NCBI GenBank assembly: GCA_963921825.1
Contig: OY997588.1
Location: forward strand, 155,559,618 to 155,623,617
Direction of reading: 5' to 3'
DNA: 64,000 bases
From: Erodium maritimum
Lineage: Eukaryota > Streptophyta > Magnoliopsida > Geraniales > Geraniaceae
In this document: piece after piece, positions 51,242-62,340 of the stretch
Layout of the letters: every line of letters starts with the position of its first letter
Numbering within the stretch: position 1 is the first letter of the stretch
Translations under genes and position numbers: made by a program
The notes under the pieces: generated by a model
The model's database searches: none
Seen by the model: the letters and a program-made list of their open reading frames with translations, nothing else
Told to the model about the DNA's origin: nothing

Positions 51242-51720
51242 GGGTTAAATATCGAAACTTACTCTTAAGTATTGGTCACGAACACTACACTACCCACATT
51301 TTCAAAATGAACACTACACTACCCTTAAGTATTGGTCACGCGATTTTGTTAGTAAAAATGGACGAAATTTTACATTCCGTTAGTCATATGATCTCAAGTG
51401 TCATATAATGGATGGTAAAATGATGTTTTTTTGCCCTTAAGTATTAGACCTCTATACATTTTATAAGGAACAATAACGAGGGTACAATGATAATGTTCCT
51501 TATAAAATGTGTAGAGGTCATATAATTAAGGGGAAACGTCATTTTACCATCCATTATATGACACTTCAGGTCATATGACTAACGGAATGGAAAATTCCGT
51601 CCATTTTTACTAACAAAATCGCGTGACCAATACTTAAGGGTAGTGTAGTGTTCATTTTGAAAACGTGGATATTATAGTGTTCGTAACCATTACTTAAGAG
51701 TAAGTTTCGATATTTAACCC
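51242..51720. mobile_element. Foldback MITE, family E, with perfect 9-bp duplication
   Basis: Starts GGGTTAAATATCGAAACTTA and ends TAAGTTTCGATATTTAACCC. Flanks 51233-51241 and 51721-51729 are both tagttttaa. The arms pair almost completely (e.g. 'attttgttagtaaaaatgg' near 51345 against 51600). Copy B of the surrounding duplication has a single uninterrupted catagttttaatttg. Confidence 0.95.
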
Positions 51721-51888
51721 TAGTTTTAATTTGTAATGTAATATTAAACTCGTACACAAACCCACAATTTTTCATATACGAAAAGTATTAACACTAAAGT
51801 AGAAGAAAAGAAAATAATTAAAGACTAGCTGAGTTCATGCAATGCAAGTATTGAGCTTGGCTTTGAACGAGGTTGAAAAAAAAATTAA

Positions 51889-52089
51889 GGGTTAATATCA
51901 TAAAGCACCACTCAAGTATACACGTTTTTCAAATAACATAGTAAGTTATGATTTTTTCATGTGGCACACCTATGTACTAACAAATTATTAAAGTTTGTTG
52001 ATACATAGGTGTGCCACATGAAAAAATCGTAATTTAGTGTGTTATTTGAAAAACGTGTATACTTGTGTGATGCTTTATGATATTAACCC
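51889..52089. mobile_element. Foldback MITE, family F, 201 bp, with perfect 9-bp duplication
   Basis: Starts GGGTTAATATCATAAAGCAC and ends GCTTTATGATATTAACCC. Flanks 51880-51888 and 52090-52098 are both aaaaattaa. It is a near-perfect hairpin with a tip around 'acaaattattaaagtttgt'. Copy A of the duplication keeps the target uninterrupted (aaaaattaaaattggc). Confidence 0.95.
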
Positions 52090-52256
52090 AAAAATTAAGA
52101 TTGACTTGTATATGCTTGTATGATTGAATTTAACTCCAGTTCGAAAACATACATCATAGTTTTAATTTGAAGTGTAATATTAAACTCGTACACGAACCCA
52201 CAATTTGAAAGTTGATGAAACAATAACAAATGATGACTCTTTTCCACACAAAAAAA

Positions 52257-52754
52257 GGGTTAATTGTTGAAACTTACCCTTATGTATTGGTCACGAACAC
52301 TATGCTACCCTCCTTTTCAAAATGATATTTGCACTACCTTATCTATTGGTCACGCGATTACGTTAGGAAAAATAGACGGTAAAATGCCGTTTTTTCGATT
52401 CCGTTAGTCATATGACCTCAAGTGTCATATAATGGATGGTAAAATGACGTTTTTTCCCCTTAAGTATTTGACCTCTATATATTTTTTTAAGAAACAACAA
52501 CGAGGGTGCAATGATAATGTTCCTTATAAAATGTATAAAAGTCAAATAATCAAGGAAAAAACGTCATTTTACCATCCATTATATGACACTTGAGGTCATA
52601 TGACTAACGGAATGGAAAAAACGGCATTTTACCGTCTATTTTTCATAATGTAATCGCGTGACCAATAGATAAGGTAGCGCAAATATCATTTTGAAAAGGA
52701 GGGTAGCATAGTGTTCGTGACCAATACATAAGGGTAAGTTTCAACAATTAACCC
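52257..52754. mobile_element. Foldback MITE, family E, next to the ERF gene
   Basis: Starts GGGTTAATTGTTGAAACTTA and ends TAAGTTTCAACAATTAACCC. Flanks acaaaaaaa and aaaaaaaaa match at 8 of 9 but are low-complexity. It ends 60 bases from the ERF stop codon, so it may overlap the ERF 3' UTR. Confidence 0.88.
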
Positions 52755-52814
52755 AAAAAAAAATTATATTCACAAATACCAAAACCAATCCCCTCTTTCT
52801 TCTCCATCGCCTAT

Positions 52815-53552
52815 TCAAACACACAAGTGGGCTGGGCTTTCACATTTCGGGCCCACAATTTCACATTTTGGGCCCACAACCACACGTCCATCAAGTCCTT
52901 CTCCGCCGCCGACGATCTCCGCTCCGGCCAAGCCCTCCTTCCTCCTCCTCTTCACCGACCCGCTCTCCGAAGAATTCTCCGGAGAGCCCCGCTTCGACCT
53001 CACCCGAACCGGGTCGGGTTCACCCGAATTGATCCGGAGTGGGAAGTTAAGCAGAGCCCTCGACCCTCTCATCCTATAAGCGGCGCGGTCGTAAGCCACC
53101 GCCGCGTCATCCGCCGTCGCGAACGTCCCCAGCCACACCCTCGCGCCGTTCCTCGCCGGATCGCGTATCTCCGCCGCGAACTTCCCCCACGGCCTCTGCC
53201 TCACTCCCCTGTAATGCTTCCCCCTCGCCGCCGCCGCCGCCGGAAAAATCTCCTGCTCCGGCTTCACCGCCGCCGTCGCCGGAAAAATCTCCGGGTCCGG
53301 CTTCACCGCCGCCGGGAAATCGAACGAGAACCCCTCCGGCGGGACCCACCCGACGGTGACGGCGACGAGCATGTCGTCGGGATCGTCGATTTTGAGGGGC
53401 AATTCGCCCCAATCGTCGGAGAGGCAGGGGTGGAGGCCGCCGGAGATGGGCGGCGCCGGGAACGGAGGGTCGGATTCGCCGAGCAAGTGGCGGCGGACGG
53501 TGTCGAGAAAGGCGTAATCGGAGTCGATTGTGGTGCTGATGTGTCCGTACAT
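52815..53552 (-). CDS. Ethylene-responsive transcription factor, group IX (ERF1A/ERF2-like)
   Basis: A DNA-binding activator that recognises GCC-box promoters in ethylene, jasmonate and pathogen responses. Single-exon, 245 aa. The AP2/ERF domain is at about 113-171: [20 protein letters not shown] then [20 protein letters not shown]; the Ala and Asp that define the ERF rather than DREB class are present (AEIR...AEDA-type positions). The N-terminus ([25 protein letters not shown]) matches the conserved N-terminal motif of ERF1A/ERF2. A basic KRRRKEG after the domain may be a nuclear signal. The start is the ATG at 53552; the upstream in-frame extension starts at TTG and is not used. The exon is strongly GC-rich relative to its surroundings. 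The last residues repeat GPKCE. Regulation may involve the bZIP-type sites at 54.46-54.58 kb. Confidence 0.95.
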   Translation of the reverse strand: MYGHISTTIDSDYAFLDTVRRHLLGESDPPFPAPPISGGLHPCLSDDWGELPLKIDDPDDMLVAVTVGWVPPEGFSFDFPAAVKPDPEIFPATAAVKPEQEIFPAAAAARGKHYRGVRQRPWGKFAAEIRDPARNGARVWLGTFATADDAAVAYDRAAYRMRGSRALLNFPLRINSGEPDPVRVRSKRGSPENSSESGSVKRRRKEGLAGAEIVGGGEGLDGRVVVGPKCEIVGPKCESPAHLCV

Positions 53553-53786
53553 GGTTATGTTGTTAATCAATGCTTGAGAGAGAGAAGTGAGTGGTGGATT
53601 TTTTTGGGGGAATCAAAATGATTTGGGGATTTAAATAAGAGGATCGGTTCATGGGTTTTTAATTTTTTTTATATATCTATTATTATAATTTATAAAACAA
53701 ACAATAGTTGGATTGTGGACCTGAATAATTTTTAAACATTATTGTATAAAAAAATGTATACAAATTTTTTGTTGTGTTTATTATAA

Positions 53787-54022
53787 GAACATTTACAGTA
53801 GGAGGTTATTCCCACGGGACGATTGGGAGGAGGTTTGGGAGCGACTCAGTGGCCGGCCTCACAGTGGGAGGTTATGACGGCGGTTCATTTAGAAAGGAAT
53901 CGTCAGGTGTCACAAGAAGAAAGACAAAAAAAAAATTGTGATTGAATCTAGGGTTATAAACGGTCTGCCATAAGAAAAGAGAAAACAATCGTCCCTAGAA
54001 TCGTTCTTCATTGCAGGTGATT
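53787..54022. mobile_element. Decayed Tourist-like MITE with TAA duplication
   Basis: Left GAACATTTACAGTAGGAGG with TAA before it (53784-53786); right end CATTGCAGGTGATT followed by TAA (54023-54025). The inner words GGGACGATTG and CAATCGTCCC pair. Confidence 0.55.
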
Positions 54023-54054
54023 TAAAATCATTTGTCAAAATAAAATGAATATAA

Positions 54055-54255
54055 GAGCATCCTTGATACTGGTGGGGGAGCTGGTGGTAAGACGTTGGTG
54101 GGGAGAAAACGCCGGTGTTGAGCTGGAGGGGAACCGACGTTTCATCGTTGGTAATGAGGGTTGGTTGTAAGCTCGCCATCGTCACGAACAGCAACCGGTT
54201 AAAAATTTGTGAAAAAGATGACACGAATAGCCAACACCAGCATGCTTGTATTGGA
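54055..54255. mobile_element. Possible Tourist-like MITE
   Basis: Starts GAGCATCCTTGATACTGGTG after TAA. The right side has 'acaccagcatgcttgtattgg' in rough inverted relation. The right terminus is not clear. Confidence 0.35.
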
Positions 54256-54462
54256 GGTTATTGATTGTTAGTGCTGATTATTAGTTGAGAATTTACAAAA
54301 TATTATATTTTTAATGAAATAGTCGACACATACAATTAAAAAAGTTTATTTTTTTGTCACCGTAAATGTTAAATACATTGTTATCACTATTCCTTAAAAA
54401 AAATGATGATGATAGAAGCTTCCTCTGAGGTTCTTAATGGTGGAAGAAGAAAGTGGATTTGG

Positions 54463-54577
54463 CCACGTGGTTAAAACAGGGACGAAGATGTGACGTCATG
54501 CGTGCGACGGCAGCAGCCATATGTTGCATGTCTTTTTCTCTGTACATTAAAATGGTTGAAACATATAGGTGACGTCA
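54463..54577. promoter_or_regulatory. Putative bZIP/bHLH site cluster upstream of the ERF
   Basis: CCACGTGG (G-box) at 54463-54470 and the 8-bp palindrome TGACGTCA at 54491-54498 and 54570-54577. These are binding words for bHLH/bZIP and TGA-type bZIP factors. They lie 0.9-1.0 kb upstream of the ERF start. Function is inferred. Confidence 0.45.
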
Positions 54578-55665
54578 CTCTATCTGTAGATAAGTCTTTC
54601 GAAAAGCCAATATATTTATTGTGGATGTATTAAAAAATAATACGTTTATTTAATTTTATTAATTTATTTATTTTGCATGACCCACCTATCCACTTGCACA
54701 CGACAATAGCACCCCGTCTCTCTCAAATAATGGCCTTGAGCATCAACAACAAGCGAATCTTGTGTCTGACTCGTTATTTGTGAATCGCGAATCGTAAATT
54801 ACGAGTCGTATTGTCGTGAAAGTAAAAACCGTATAGTTTACGATTTTTAATTTGCGAGCCGTTAATCGTGACTCATAATTATAGTTCGGTGATTTGTGAG
54901 TTACGAATCGCGGCCAATCAACCAAAATACAACATTTGGCTTGTGAAAATAAATCCGGTTTTGTGCAAATACTGTCCAAATTTTATAAGTTCATAGTCAT
55001 TATGTTCAAAAAAAATATTCTATGTCTTTGTTCACACAAAAAAAAAAAAGTTACATTGATTTACGCTTAAAATCAATAAAACAAACAAAATCGCATCATA
55101 ATTCAAGACAGCCACCGCATGATCTTCATATCACAATTCTCAAATGTGAGCCCCTAATATGCTCTAATTTTATTTTATTTTAAATTTTAATTATGGCATT
55201 GGGTCCCACGGATTAATAATTTTTGGGTTTTGTTTTTTGTGTCCCCAATTTCTGAATTGTGATTGGTTGGTTGGAGGTTGGGTCAATCAACTTGTTTATT
55301 AATTGTCTAATTTATTGATTATGTCCTTTTGTCGTTTGTTAATTACATTTAAGACTATGTATATTTTAAGATTATCTTCCGCCGCCTATCTAATTAGGTG
55401 GGTATTATGCTCCCACTACTGATTAAGATGCTCCAAACCAAGAAAAAAAAACTGTCTGAGGATGTCCGCCGTCAGCGCCGCCACAGCGGCTGCTGAAATT
55501 TAGGTCATCTCGGACTCATAACTTTCTGTCTTGCGTGTCTTGTGTGTCTCTACGACCGACTTACAGATGTCGTCGGTCATAGAAATACGCATGTCTCTAT
55601 GACCGATGTGATTATCTCCCTCGTGTATCTTATAGATATTGCGTGGTTTTCGCCCTTGTCCTCAC

Positions 55666-55958
55666 TGTTAGAATATAGTTATAATTGAGCCGTCAACTAT
55701 TAGTTTGAATTTTTAGTTGAGTTGGTCATCTAATAAGGTATTAGAGTTTGGTACCTCACGGACACGGGTTCAAACCTCATTCTTCACAAAAACAACTAAT
55801 TGCATCTCAATTTATCAAATTTGCCCTTATCTCTCTTCTCGATAATTCACCTCCAAACCCGTAAAACTGACTTGTCCGTGAGGGCGCGTGTTAGAATATA
55901 ACTATAATTGGGCCTTCAACTATCAGTTTGAGCTTTTAGTTGAGTTGGTCCTCTAATA
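55666..55958 (+). mobile_element. Complete TRIM retrotransposon, 293 bp, with perfect 5-bp duplication
   Basis: Two 70-bp direct repeats, 55666-55735 and 55889-55958, both start TGTTAGAATATA and end CTAATA. The element is flanked by ctcac on each side (55661-55665, 55959-55963). After the first repeat comes AAGGTATTAGAG, a decayed primer-binding site, and before the second GTGAGGGCGCG, a polypurine-like tract. The 153-bp interior has no coding capacity. Confidence 0.92.
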
Positions 55959-58880
55959 CTCACCATATACATTGGTGTTGTCGCGAGGGGTTGGATCATC
56001 CCCGGCGCAACAACTCTTGAGCCACAATTATTGGGAAGTGGATTTGGAGAACCTGGAGGGGAAGAGAGATGGTCTCGACAGATCTAGCGATCGTGAGTAT
56101 CCTCTCGGGGGGAGATGACACCGGGAACAACGTTACTCTGAAAACGGAATGGGATAGTGAATGGGGGATCGCTAGAAAATACTGGCTAAACATGTCAACG
56201 ATAGGATCCTCGACAACATAAATTGGAGAGGGCGGTACCTCCGATGAGAAAAATAATAATATGCCACAAGACAATCTGACAAGGTTTGTTAAGCAACTTC
56301 ATCAGATCCAATAAGGCCATCTGATAAATGTCAGGGTTCTTAGAGTTACATTTATTGGTAGAACACTCCATCAACTAAGGTCACTTCCCTAGACCTCTCA
56401 GCTAGGAACTCTTCTTATTTTGCTACCTTGTTCCTTGTTCTAGGAAGCCTATCACCCGAGTCTAAACTCTGTCCCTATTACCTTTGGGAATTCGGGGCAA
56501 GATTCTATCCTTCTCCTTTCATCCGCACCTCTTGCCTTCCGATCCTAATGCTTCTACCAATTATAGCCCATACACCTTCCTTATGCTTTCTTATGGGGTG
56601 TTAGCGACTGCACTTTCGCCAAAGAAACTACTTCATTTTTTCTCCAGCCTCTCCCTCTCGCCTTGTTCTATCCTTCGACTTAAAATCGAGAAAGAAGCCA
56701 AGAGGACTTGAATCTATTACAGTCTGGAATTGAAGAAAAGCTTATACATTCTAGAACAAAGAGTCAATAGACACCGATTCATTTCAGTGAGAAGGGAGAC
56801 TGACTCCTATGAATGATTCTAGATTTATTGAGAGAGGTAGGAACGGAAGGTTAGACGGGCCCGCTTCCATACTCTTTTTGTTGTCCTCAAGACCAAAACA
56901 AAACTCAAAAGAGATAACAAAACAACTCTCGTAAGAGGTAACCCACACAAAGGGTCGACCTAAACAACCAAGAAAAACAAAAACACCAAAGCACAACCCA
57001 AAACTAAAAACCAAACTAGGAAAAAAACAAACCCGTCCACCTCAAGGGACAACAAAATTAGAGACGAAACCAGTCGAACCAATCAAGCCAGAGTTGGACC
57101 GTCATTAGAGACAAACGAATTGGTCTCTTCTTGAACCCCAATCCTCAAAGTCTTGTCCCGGAAAGTAAAACCCATAGCTAAACAAGAGTCCAATAAATCA
57201 CCTTACCATCCGAAAAGATCAAAATCAGATCGTCTATATCCACGTTGTTAGATTTGGACTGAATCTGATAAACAACCTTTTCCGTGATCGTTTTCTTTCT
57301 TTTGACCTTTAGGCCTCTTCTTATTTTTGAAAATGTTTTAGTTTTAAAATAGAATGTTCCATGGTGATATATCATATATAGTATATACCCATTTATTACC
57401 CTTAAAAATTATAAATGACAACATGTCCATGTTGTACTTTCAAAGTGTTCAAATCAGATTCATGCATGCATGATTTGGCACACACTCCTAAGCCGAGTCT
57501 CGGACACACAGAACCTTTGACATTGACTGAAAACTGGTCGGGGTTTGACTTTCAAAACTTCCTATTCTTAGTAACCCCACGTGCGGGTCGTCACGTGGTC
57601 AGCACCGCAATGTTTGAGTGTCCGGTCCTCACTAAACGACAAAACCAGCACCCCAAACCTGATGGCTTCCCTCTGAGAACAGTAACGTCCCGACAATAAA
57701 GAACACTTGTCATGTTTATTTTATTCGTATTCAGACACGTGCTTATATACATTATTTGTCTACTATTTAAGTGTATGGTTGAATATGGAATTCAAAGTCG
57801 AATCGAAGCACTTGTCTGAAGTACCGACAAAACACCAGACAAAGCTTTTAGCTCCATCTTGGTCCTTTTTATTCGGATCAATGAACTTAACCTTAATTTG
57901 TGTCCTCCGAGTCATGTGTTGTTAGGATTGGTCTGAAAATATATATCTGATCTAAAAATCGACCTGTCAAACTAATTTTGATACTTTTTTTATTTTTGAG
58001 AAAAAAACGAGAGACTGGAGACGTCAATTTTATATATCAGTCAAAATATAATATACATATTATTTGATAGAAACGTACAAACGAACAATAAATGTTATAG
58101 ACTTCAGAGTTCAAACTAGTTAGCCTATAATATTACTGGTTTCCTATCAAAACCAGAACACAAATATAAGCGTCCAAGAACGTGTAAACAACGTGCACAT
58201 CAAACCGTGCTATATAACGAGCATACCAAAGTGCAACTAGAGCATAGAATGTGCAAACTAGTGCGCACCGACACTGCAATAAATACTTTGATTTGACCCG
58301 AAAAGACCACAACCAAAACCTAACGATAAAAAAAAACTTGAAACTTGATCAAGTCTCGTTGGGATCCAACCACGACGATTATCTCGGTACTCCTCTATCT
58401 GACTTTGATCACTGATATCAGAAGAACAACGCTAAAAAACATGTAGTCCCACACATAACACTTTAACTATCCTCCCACAACGCCGCTTCCACACTCAGAT
58501 TAAAAATCTGAGGATGCCTTAATGGACTCCACTAGCCTAATCCGCGAATTATGGTGCAACGAAGAGACTGAAGAAGTCGAAACTGGAAGAGGAGAAAAAG
58601 GGCATGTGACGAACGAATGAGAACCGAGTGGCGGCCAATGAAATAGAACCCCCGAGAGAAGATGGAAAAACGAAAAGGTGGCCTCCGTTGGCAACAACTA
58701 TGGGTTTTGATATTTTTGACGGTGGTTTCAAAATGAGAAAATAAATTATAATGTTTAGAATTGAATTCAAGTAGACAATATCAGGTGATTGGTGTAATCG
58801 AACGGGTTGAATAATGAAACCCTCGACACTTTATTTGTTCATATTCTTATCCTTCACCCGATATCTATTTTTCTTATGTC
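55959..58880. other. Gene-poor stretch of unknown origin
   Basis: 55980-56300 is moderately GC-rich without a clear frame. 56330-56880 is C/T-rich with even composition unlike the AT-rich neighbours and could be an organelle-derived or old retroelement piece; I cannot assign it. 57200-57380 and 57415-57925 contain short ORFs with no recognisable domain. 58140-58300 is rich in 'gtgcac/gtgcaa' words. I see no supported gene. Confidence 0.4.
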
Positions 58881-58887
58881 GTTGATG

Positions 58888-59115
58888 TAATTAGAATATA
58901 ATTATGATTTGGTCTTCGATTATCAGTTTGAGTTTTTAATTGAGTTGGTCATCTAATCTGGTTACAGAGCTTGATATCTCATGGACATGGATTCAAACCC
59001 TATTCTCAACGAAAAGAAATACTAAATTCATCTTTATTTATCAAAATTTGTCAGAATAAGGTAGCTCATATCCCTCTTCTCAATAAGCTCATGACACGGG
59101 TTCAATCTTTACAAT
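58888..59115 (+). mobile_element. Decayed TRIM related to the 55.7-kb element
   Basis: Begins AGAATATAATTATGATTTGG, with 'cagtttgagtttttaattga' and 'gttggtcatctaat' matching the 70-bp repeat, then TGGTTACAGAGCTTGATA (primer site) and an interior sharing 'gattcaaaccctattctca'. The second repeat is missing. Confidence 0.7.
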
Positions 59116-59615
59116 AACAAAAATACTAATTTATATATTTGGCTTTTCCACAACCCTTCGTCCACGACATTGTGTTTTTTCCTCAATGTCTGTCTGTAAT
59201 CTTTGGCATCACGACCCCCGAGATTTGGATATGCAATTCTTTGTCTCGATCGATACCACTCAGACTTGATATGAGAAGATCCAAATCAATCTCGATCTGG
59301 TGCCCTCCTTGTATCACTTATTTTTTGGCACGCAAATTTGGGTTTTCGACCTTTGTTTTTGTGTCCCCTACGTGACGTTTATATCTATGTTCGTCTCTAA
59401 ATTCTTACCACGTCGTTTCAGATCTCTCATTCTTTGTTGTTTCGGTTGAAACCAGAATCCGACCGATAATTTATGGAAAAAACAAACCGTTTTATCAGGT
59501 GTCGAATCAAGTATCGATATCGAGATAGGAAAACCAATAAATCTAATCTGACGTCGAAAAAACACTCGATTACCCGACCGATGAGTAACCTTATCCCTTC
59601 CTCACTAATCACTAA

Positions 59616-59904
59616 GATCCACAGTGGTGGGCGGGGAGCTGGCGGGGAGTATTCGACGGCTGGGAGCAGGCGGGGAGCTCGCTGGCGGTGAGGACCGACG
59701 GGGAGCTCACCACCTCTTCTTAACGCCGGCGGTGAGCAAAATTTTGAAGAAAAAAATCCTTACCACCAGTTCTTACCACCTACCATTGCATGGTGCTGAC
59801 GTTCTCCGCCGACAAAAAACTAACAGTGAGACAAAAAACGTTATTTTAACACTCACCGCCAACAACTCCCCGCTAATACCGGGCGGTGAGCATTGTGGAT
59901 GCTC
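59616..59904. mobile_element. Tourist-like MITE with TAA duplication
   Basis: Starts GATCCACAGTGGTGGGCGGG and ends GAGCATTGTGGATGCTC, flanked by TAA (59613-59615, 59905-59907). The arms repeat 'gcggggagct' and 'ctccccgc' words. Same terminal class as the elements at 50497 and 43602. Confidence 0.8.
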
Positions 59905-61019
59905 TAATTACATGCAATCTATTAATTTCGTCAACTTGGGACTTAGATTCATTAAGTACATGACGCCAAACTTGAACTGTCTTGTCAAATTAGACAGTTA
60001 AGTTCTGGATGTTTAGCATTAATTAAGGTGAGTTAATTAAGCATGTTGTAGTAATTAAGTAATACCGGATATATATGACCTAAGATGGCTGACGAAGCCT
60101 TCGAATTTTAAATTGTGTTTCAACAAATATTATAAAATGATTGGATTTAACTAATTAGAATTCATTGATCGATACTCACAACGTGGGTCTATAAATTGTT
60201 AAGTAGGTTCTATGAATCTAAGTTGCTCGATTGGCTAATTTATTATCCATAGGACGATCTGTTCCATGAACCTTAAACCATTTTTATTTGTTTTTTAAGT
60301 CACTTGTTATTTAATAATTATTGTTCATAAACAGCATCTATCATTGAAGTTAGTTGGTGTTTCAAAGCCTACTTTGCCCTATTCACATTCATCTAGATTC
60401 TGAAGTTTATAAATTTGAAGTTGGAAAAACCACATGACGTGTATTTTGATGCGTTTTAATGTCATTATCTTAATTGACGTTTTTTAAATCCGAACAGTAG
60501 ATTTTTCTTGATTCAGAGTAAGTAATATGTTATGTTTAAATAGACGGATTTGTTAACTTCAACCTCAAAAAAGTGTATTGAACTTCCCCTTTTTTTACCT
60601 TTTACAATTTACACCCATGTTCACCAATGGCAGGAAAAAGTGTATTAAACTTGCCTTTTTTTATTATAGTTTGTGTAATTTTATTTAAAAGTGACGATTT
60701 TATCCTTAAAATTTTAAAACAATATATTAAAATCCAAAATTTTGCATTCCATAATTATCTTGCCCTTTATATGATACTAATAGCATAATGATTAATGGAT
60801 ATGAAAATATGTTTTTTTTTGTAATTATAAAAAAAGATTATGTTCCACAAAGAAATATTAGGTACTTTCTCACAATTATCCCTATTTTAACTAACTCACA
60901 TCCAAACAAAAAGAAAAATAGCTAAAAGAAGTACTATTAGGCTATGTAATTAAAACGAAAAAGTATTTCTCTCGTTTAGCGAGAGCCTCTCTTGAGAAAC
61001 TCTAGTCCTAACCTAGTCT
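59905..61019. other. AT-rich spacer with a degenerate family-A element
   Basis: 60545-60884 is a decayed family-A foldback ('aagtgacgattttatcctt' and a right end CACAATTATCCC). The rest is AT-rich with no gene. Confidence 0.5.
60545..60884. mobile_element. Degenerate family-A foldback MITE
   Basis: Interior 'gtgacgattttatccttaaa' and 'taatggatatgaaaat', right end TTCTCACAATTATCCC. The left arm contains a duplicated 'aagtgtattgaacttccc' / 'aagtgtattaaacttgcc'. Confidence 0.6.
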
Positions 61020-62340
61020 ATGGAGCTCCCTACTCATGCACTTGCTGTTGACACCGTTGTCGACACCACTGTTGCTACCCCTACCGGTCTTGTCCTGTCG
61101 ATGTCTCTTTTGTTGCAGTCCCCTTCTTCCGAGGCCATGATGCCTTTGAAGGCTCAACGTAGGAGAAGGCCGAAGAAAACCATAACCGGCCTTGTTCTTG
61201 CGCCTCCTTCTCTTCCATCGCTCTCCACGGTCATCGTGCCTTTCTCTCTAGAATCCTCTACACCAGCACCACCAACGGGGAAATCAAGAAGAGGTCGTCC
61301 AGTGAAGCACAAACTCGATGCTTCGGCTGCGAGTAACCCACCAACACCACCACCACCGGTTCTCATTCCTCTCCCTCCATCGTCCTTTGAGGACGATCCT
61401 CACCCTCTGCCTCCATTGCAACGATACACTGTTTGTGGGAAAGCACCGATTAACGACAACTTGAGGTCGACTTTGGAAGTTTTGAAGGTGGGACTATCGC
61501 TCCCCAATGCGGAGAGGATTCCGGTAATCCCATCCCTCTTCACCGTTCCTACCAGCGTGGATCGCGGAAGAAAGGCGGTGCGATTCCCGAAGGACACTCT
61601 ACCGCCCACGGCTTAAGTTTCACCGGGGCTGATGGCGTCCATGGCGTGTCTCGAAGATAGCCTCTCCCCTTGCTCCCTTGAGGAGGAGGAGGAGGTGATG
61701 GTGGAGGTCTTGGTCCCATACTCCTCGGTCAACTCATCTGTCCTTGCACGCCAGCAATTTGGTATGATGGACAAACTCTGGGCACCGAAGTCTCCCATGA
61801 AGGACGTCCTCCTTCGTATCATCACCAACGCTTGAGGCCGGTCTGTTGAGGGGCTGGTCATCAAGGATGTTGGCACGGGGATCTTTGGCTTCTACTTCGA
61901 GTTAGAGGAGGCTCGGTCTTGGGTACGGGATAATGAAACCTGGTGCTTTGATGGCCGTCCTCTCTTGCTTGGAGATATTGACCCACGGGCTCGGGAGCTT
62001 CCCGCCTTGGTCCGTATGCAGCTTTGGGTCCATGCCCACGGCCTTCCTCCATTGGTACGAACACTGGTGATCCCAAGTCTCCTCTTCTTGGAGACCTCCT
62101 TAGATGTTTGACATCATCACCACCTTCCTACAAAGGTCTCCGACGAAGGACCAGCGTGTTCTTGAGACAACACAAGCCTATCTGAGTTGAGCCAACAAAA
62201 GTGCAAAACTGTGATGGTAGAATGACTCCATTGAGAAAGGGATCCACCCTCTCGGAAGTCACCTGATTAATCGGACATTATAGTCACAGGAAGCTTGTCT
62301 GACGCAATGCCTCACCCTTTCCCCTTGTTATCAATCATGT
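61020..62340 (+). pseudogene. Broken LINE ORF1 (DUF4283-type) and downstream fragment
   Basis: A 198-aa frame starts at the ATG at 61020 and is rich in Pro and basic patches (RRRRPKK, KSRRGRPVKHK). It ends at 61616. A second frame from 61632 stops at 61834, and beyond the stop the same frame reads GLVIKDVGTGIFGFYFELEE, WVRDNETWCFDGRPLLLGDI and LWVHAHGLPP. That pattern (WV..G.W.FDG.PLLL ... WVQ..GLPP) is the DUF4283 domain of plant LINE ORF1/gag-like proteins. Zinc knuckles and reverse transcriptase are missing. 62070-62340 matches the blocks at 27 kb and 29.4 kb. Non-functional. Confidence 0.65.

Larger units (their letters stand above)
51104..52213. repeat. Segmental duplication whose two copies carry different MITEs
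   Basis: Copy A (51104-51241 plus 51721-51775) and copy B (51803-51888 plus 52090-52213) share 'gaaaataatt', 'ctagctgagttc', 'atgcttgtatgattgaatt', 'aactccggttcgaaaac' / 'aactccagttcgaaaac' and 'taatattaaactcgtacac'. Copy A holds the 51242-51720 element and copy B the 51889-52089 element. Each copy shows the uninterrupted target of the other's insert. Confidence 0.9.
49422..52814. other. Spacer between UCH3 and ERF: duplicated segments and MITEs
   Basis: 49422-49570 should be the UCH3 3' UTR. 49580-49970 and 50190-50900 are two copies of one segment; the second is interrupted by a Tourist-like MITE. 51104-51775 and 51803-52213 are copies of another segment, each interrupted by a different foldback MITE. 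52257-52754 is a further foldback. The last 60 bases border the ERF stop. No other gene seen. Confidence 0.7.
53553..55660. other. ERF upstream region with MITEs and bZIP-type sites
   Basis: 53553-53780 is the ERF leader and proximal promoter. 53787-54022 and 54055-54255 are Tourist-like elements. 54463-54577 has a G-box and two TGACGTCA palindromes. 54750-54935 is rich in repeated 'gaatcg', 'taaattacga' and 'gtgaatc' words, a low-complexity palindromic repeat. The rest is AT-rich and unassigned. Confidence 0.55.

Noticed and set aside
52827..53621. 264-aa plus-strand ORF
   Set aside because: It is antisense to the ERF coding exon, whose AP2 domain is unmistakable. The Arg/Pro-rich translation is typical of antisense GC-rich DNA.
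61632..61835. 67-aa acidic ORF as a separate gene
   Set aside because: It is in line with the broken LINE ORF1 and continues past its stop into DUF4283-type sequence.
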